From Cyanobacteria bacterium UBA4641 (GTDB lineage Bacteria > Cyanobacteriota > Vampirovibrionia > Gastranaerophilales > Gastranaerophilaceae), in the NCBI GenBank assembly GCA_002405805.1, contig DHMN01000081.1, positions 1-15,254 on the forward strand: a stretch of DNA of 15,254 nt, given 5' to 3'. Position 1 is the first letter of the stretch; each line of letters starts with the position of its first letter. Both the position numbers and the translations under genes were made by a program. Of the stretch, positions 13,802-15,254 are shown one piece after another. The notes beneath the pieces were generated by a model. That model was not told where the DNA came from. It saw nothing but the letters and a program-made list of their open reading frames with translations, and made no database searches.

Positions 13802-14119
13802 ATGTCTATAAAGAAAAATTTAGGAAATAGAATACGAGAAATAAGAATAAACCGTTCACTAACACAAGAAGCATTGGCTGAGAAAATTAATCTTTCGGCT
13901 AAAAGTTTAAGCCAAATAGAACTCGGCAATAATTTTGTTTCTGCTGAAACATTAGACGAACTATGTTCAGCATTAAATATTACTCCTAATGCACTTTTTG
14001 ATTTTAAATATTCCGATGTTGCTGAAAATACATCTTTAGAAGAAATTGTTAAAAGACTAAAAAATAATCCAACATTATTAAAAACAATTTATAGAATTGT
14101 TTTAGCATTAGATTACTAA
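13802..14119 (+). CDS. XRE-family transcriptional regulator
   Basis: This 105-residue protein has an N-terminal HTH_3 domain (about 5-65): IREIRINRSLTQEALAEKIN, then LSAKSLSQIELGNNFVSAETL and LDELCSALNITPNALFDF. A short helical C-terminal tail (LEEIVKRLKNNPTLLKTIYR) may serve dimerisation. AAGGTGG (13791-13797) precedes the ATG at 13802. It diverges from the glycosylase/membrane-protein operon over a 101-bp gap with a palindrome, so it is likely to be the repressor of that operon. It could also act on the SIR2-like gene downstream, which is on the same strand but 267 bp away. Confidence 0.92.
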   Translation: MSIKKNLGNRIREIRINRSLTQEALAEKINLSAKSLSQIELGNNFVSAETLDELCSALNITPNALFDFKYSDVAENTSLEEIVKRLKNNPTLLKTIYRIVLALDY

Positions 14120-14386
14120 AATATTTTCTCGGTAACTTTATACCTCACACCATTAAAACTTTTCATCATTCACCAGAAAATGCTCTCATTCTAAATTATT
14201 TAGAGAGGGATTTTTAAATTGAGAAAAATCTCAAATTGAGCAATTTTGTGTCCGCAACCACGAAATCTCATCACACAATGAGAGGGGCTATATGGGGGAT
14301 ATTACCAACGTGGGGAATGTAAAATTTTCTAAACAATGTTCTAATATTAATAGAAATACTAAAAGGAATAAAATTTGGAGGTATAA
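14120..14386 (+). other. Intergenic region before the SIR2-like gene, with small hairpins
   Basis: No gene is evident. Inverted repeats include CTAAAT-T-ATTTAG (14191-14203), TTGAG-AAAAAT-CTCAA (14219-14234) and TCTCAT-CACACA-ATGAGA (14266-14283), the last followed by a G-rich stretch GGGGC..GGGGG. GGAGG (14377-14381) is the ribosome binding site of the next gene. A promoter is not obvious. Confidence 0.4.
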
Positions 14387-15254
14387 ATGAGTATTAAAAC
14401 ATTTTCTCAAGTATTAGAAGAATGCAAAAAGAATGGCTTTAAAAAAAATTTGCTAGTAGGTAACGGTTTTAGTATTGCTTACAATAAAGAAATATTCTCC
14501 TATGATAAACTTTTTGAATATTCTGATATGAGCGAAAATGTAAAAGGTGTATTTAAAGAATTTAACACTTATGATTTTGAAATAATTATAAAAAAATTTA
14601 CAGAAGCTCATAGACTATTTAAAAAATACAAACCTGATAATAAAATAGCTGAAGAATTACTTTTGGAAGCGAATAACATAAAAGGGAAATTAGTTCATTC
14701 TATTTCAGAAAAACATCCGCATTCTCAAACTGAAATAAGCGAAAATAGAATATTTAATACTCTTATATTTCTTTCCAACTTTGATAATATTTTTTCTTTA
14801 AATTATGACTTGTTGTTATATTGGGTACTTATGAATAAAAATGATTTAAAACAAAAATATCCACTGATAAAAAATGTTTATAATATTAATGATGGTTTTC
14901 ATGGAAGTACATCTTTAACTTGGGGATATAACAAAGAAAAACAGAATGTTTTTTATTTACATGGAGCATTACATCTTGTAGAGGGTTATATTAATGTTGT
15001 TAAAATAAAAAATAATGAAATTGATAATTTAATATCAATTATACAATCAAATTTAGAACGAAATTGTTTCCCTTTGATTGTAGCAGAAGGAAGCATGGTT
15101 GAAAAATTGAGAAAAATTAAGCACAATGAGTATTTAAACTATTGTTACGATAAGTTGTCTTGTATTGAGGGAAATTTAATAATTTATGGTCATTCTCTAG
15201 CAGAAAATGATAATCATATATTTAAACAAATATCTAATAATATAAATATTAAAA
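14387..15254 (+). CDS. SIR2-like / DUF4917 protein (3' end beyond window)
   Basis: The frame is open from the ATG at 14387 to the window end (289 codons, no stop). GGAGG lies five bases upstream. The layout is that of SIR2-like Rossmann proteins. A nucleotide-binding loop LLVGNGFSI is at 22-30, NIFSLNYDLLLYW at 134-146 contains the Asn-Tyr-Asp signature, VFYLHGALHL (188-197) has the central His-Gly, and LIIYGHSLAENDNHIF (264-279) is the 'G-x-S..D..I' C-terminal motif. The GNGFS start and overall pattern fit DUF4917. In related anti-phage SIR2 effectors (Thoeris, DSR, Avs-type fusions) this fold cleaves NAD+. Activity here is inferred, and an attached C-terminal domain could lie beyond the window. 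Its place in an integrase-bearing element supports a defence role. Confidence 0.8.
   Translation, partial: MSIKTFSQVLEECKKNGFKKNLLVGNGFSIAYNKEIFSYDKLFEYSDMSENVKGVFKEFNTYDFEIIIKKFTEAHRLFKKYKPDNKIAEELLLEANNIKGKLVHSISEKHPHSQTEISENRIFNTLIFLSNFDNIFSLNYDLLLYWVLMNKNDLKQKYPLIKNVYNINDGFHGSTSLTWGYNKEKQNVFYLHGALHLVEGYINVVKIKNNEIDNLISIIQSNLERNCFPLIVAEGSMVEKLRKIKHNEYLNYCYDKLSCIEGNLIIYGHSLAENDNHIFKQISNNINIK

Noticed and set aside
14275..14322. Short peptide frame MRGAIWGILPTWGM before the SIR2-like gene
   Set aside because: Only 14 codons and no ribosome binding site. Probably chance in a G-rich stretch.

Overview
The window looks like chromosomal sequence from an AT-rich, non-photosynthetic relative of cyanobacteria, most likely a gut Vampirovibrionia/Gastranaerophilales (Melainabacteria) genome. 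This is an inference. It rests on the low GC, zinc-type S14, TrmFO, a bifunctional-nuclease-family protein, a pilin-like protein with conserved cysteines and a 'PNrlGyDfF' C-terminal pattern, and a large membrane protein with an N-terminal VSFQGG motif. No marker here fixes the taxon.

Left part (1-9300), chromosomal core. It opens with the end of rpsN, then rpsH, rplF and rplR: a piece of the spc ribosomal-protein operon. The genes are separated by unusually long, hairpin-rich spacers (583, 154 and 292 bp). A terminator-like hairpin follows rpsN and a very strong one follows rplR, where rpsE-rpmD-rplO-secY would normally continue. Then come trmFO (minus strand), a 704-residue membrane protein of unknown function (plus), a CxxC redox-type DUF1858 protein (minus), three small unknown genes, a bifunctional nuclease family protein (minus), tRNA-Ser(GCU), a type IV pilin-like protein (minus) and a divergent small XRE repressor (plus). 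The last two share an intergenic region with two near-identical 19-bp palindromes.

Right part (about 9617-15254), a probable integrated mobile element. At 9585-9623 lies the 5' half of an initiator tRNA-Met gene, cut exactly at the end of the anticodon loop. A tyrosine integrase gene follows, in a translationally coupled pair with a serine recombinase, both on the minus strand. After about 770 bp of non-coding, palindrome-rich DNA comes a cargo block. It holds a divergent unit with a Fe-S HhH-GPD DNA-glycosylase-like protein and a two-helix membrane protein (minus), set against an XRE regulator (plus), and then the first 289 codons of a SIR2-like/DUF4917 protein that runs off the window.

Working model (inference): the element integrated at the anticodon loop of an initiator tRNA gene and carries candidate anti-phage or stability functions. 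The glycosylase/membrane-protein/XRE unit and the SIR2-like gene are the best candidates for an undescribed system. The other end of the element, the second att site and the end of the SIR2-like gene lie outside the window.
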